In this document: positions 63,554 through 64,000 of the stretch, in pieces | How the letters are laid out: every line of letters begins with the position of its first letter | Position numbering within the stretch: position 1 is the first letter of the stretch | Assembly: GCA_037389465.1 (NCBI GenBank) | Contig: JAZARR010000212.1 | Coordinates: forward strand, 3,676,001-3,740,000 | DNA length: 64,000 nucleotides | From: Baylisascaris procyonis | Taxonomy: Eukaryota > Nematoda > Chromadorea > Rhabditida > Ascarididae | Direction of reading: 5' to 3' | The notes under the pieces: model-generated | Told to the model about the DNA's origin: nothing | Databases searched by the model: none | The model's input: the letters and a program-made list of their open reading frames with translations, nothing else | Position numbers and translations under genes: made by a program

Positions 63554-64000
63554 CTGAAAAGTATTGCGCTCAACAAACGACTACGACGTAGCCGACGAAC
63601 TTCGCTTTCACTTTACCGCTACGATGCAGGCCTCAACGCTGAGCTATAAATACCCACCTATTTAACTGCCGCAAGTATCTGAATCACTAGAAAGAACTAG
63701 GAAGTCGCACACTGTTCATTTTGGACCTCACATATGCATTTCTGGTTATCCGAACATAACCTTTCATTTTAGCGTCTTCAATCATATCGTAACGGCTGCT
63801 GTTGCAAAAAAATGTTTATCTCATTTGGAATTCGCTCGGTGTCTTATTGCAGCTACTGTGCATCCATCTATCTAATGGGTTTCGATAGCCGCAATCAAAA
63901 AGGGCTGGACTTCAAACACTCAGCTATGCTTATCAGGAACAGAATGAGAGATGTAGCTCAACCGTGGGTCCTGTTGCATTTATTCCGTGAGTCTTGCCTG
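63554..64000. other. window end, probably intron of the minus-strand MFS gene
   Basis: No further transporter exon could be identified with confidence. On the plus strand a frame is open from ATG 63809 to the end of the window (63 codons, including FDSRNQKGLDFKHSAMLI), but it matches nothing I know and may be chance. Confidence 0.4.

Overview
This is AT-rich eukaryotic DNA, almost certainly from a nematode. The evidence is short exons joined at TTTTCAG/TTTGCAG-type acceptors, introns of several hundred bases to about 4 kb, orthologues of the worm genes crtc-1 and gap-3, and a decayed RTE-type retrotransposon. The large introns and abundant simple repeats suggest a big-genome parasitic nematode, perhaps a clade III ascarid-like worm, but that placement is a guess. 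No bacterial, viral, CRISPR or operon-like prokaryotic structure is visible.

Layout. 1-3.5 kb: gene-free AT-rich DNA. 3.5-4.5 kb (minus): a complete two-exon CREB-regulated transcription coactivator gene (crtc-1). 4.5-8.1 kb: spacer with a TAATAGT-rich tract and microsatellites. 8.06-29.24 kb (plus): a p120 RasGAP (RASA1/gap-3) gene that I could reassemble into 19 exons encoding SH2-SH3-SH2-PH-C2-RasGAP. Splice phases agree at every junction, except that one exon carries an in-frame TGA. 29.2-37.7 kb: spacer with a well-formed solo LTR (5-bp target duplication) and a GCTTGCAAGTG minisatellite. 37.68-50.0 kb (plus): an 11-exon gene for a coiled-coil protein with a fibronectin-III-like C-terminus, possibly of the ATF7IP/MCAF type. 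Its largest intron holds an antisense RTE relic. 50-55.7 kb: spacer with transposon debris. 55.7-60.04 kb (plus): the first five exons of a DDX27/Drs1 DEAD-box helicase, ending after motif Ia. 60-63.3 kb: spacer or intron with a 20-bp degenerate tandem repeat. 63.3-63.55 kb (minus): the last exon of a major-facilitator transporter, antisense to the helicase and before its remaining exons could occur.

The genes do not form a pathway. CRTC-1 is a cAMP/energy-responsive transcription coactivator, GAP-3 switches off Ras, DDX27 acts in ribosome biogenesis, and the coiled-coil/Fn3 protein may be a chromatin cofactor. I saw no convincing wholly new system. The most unusual items are the in-frame TGA in gap-3, a phase-neutral extra exon near the gap-3 3' end, the solo LTR, an orphan exon-like segment at 38.34-38.56 kb, and the antisense transporter next to the unfinished helicase.
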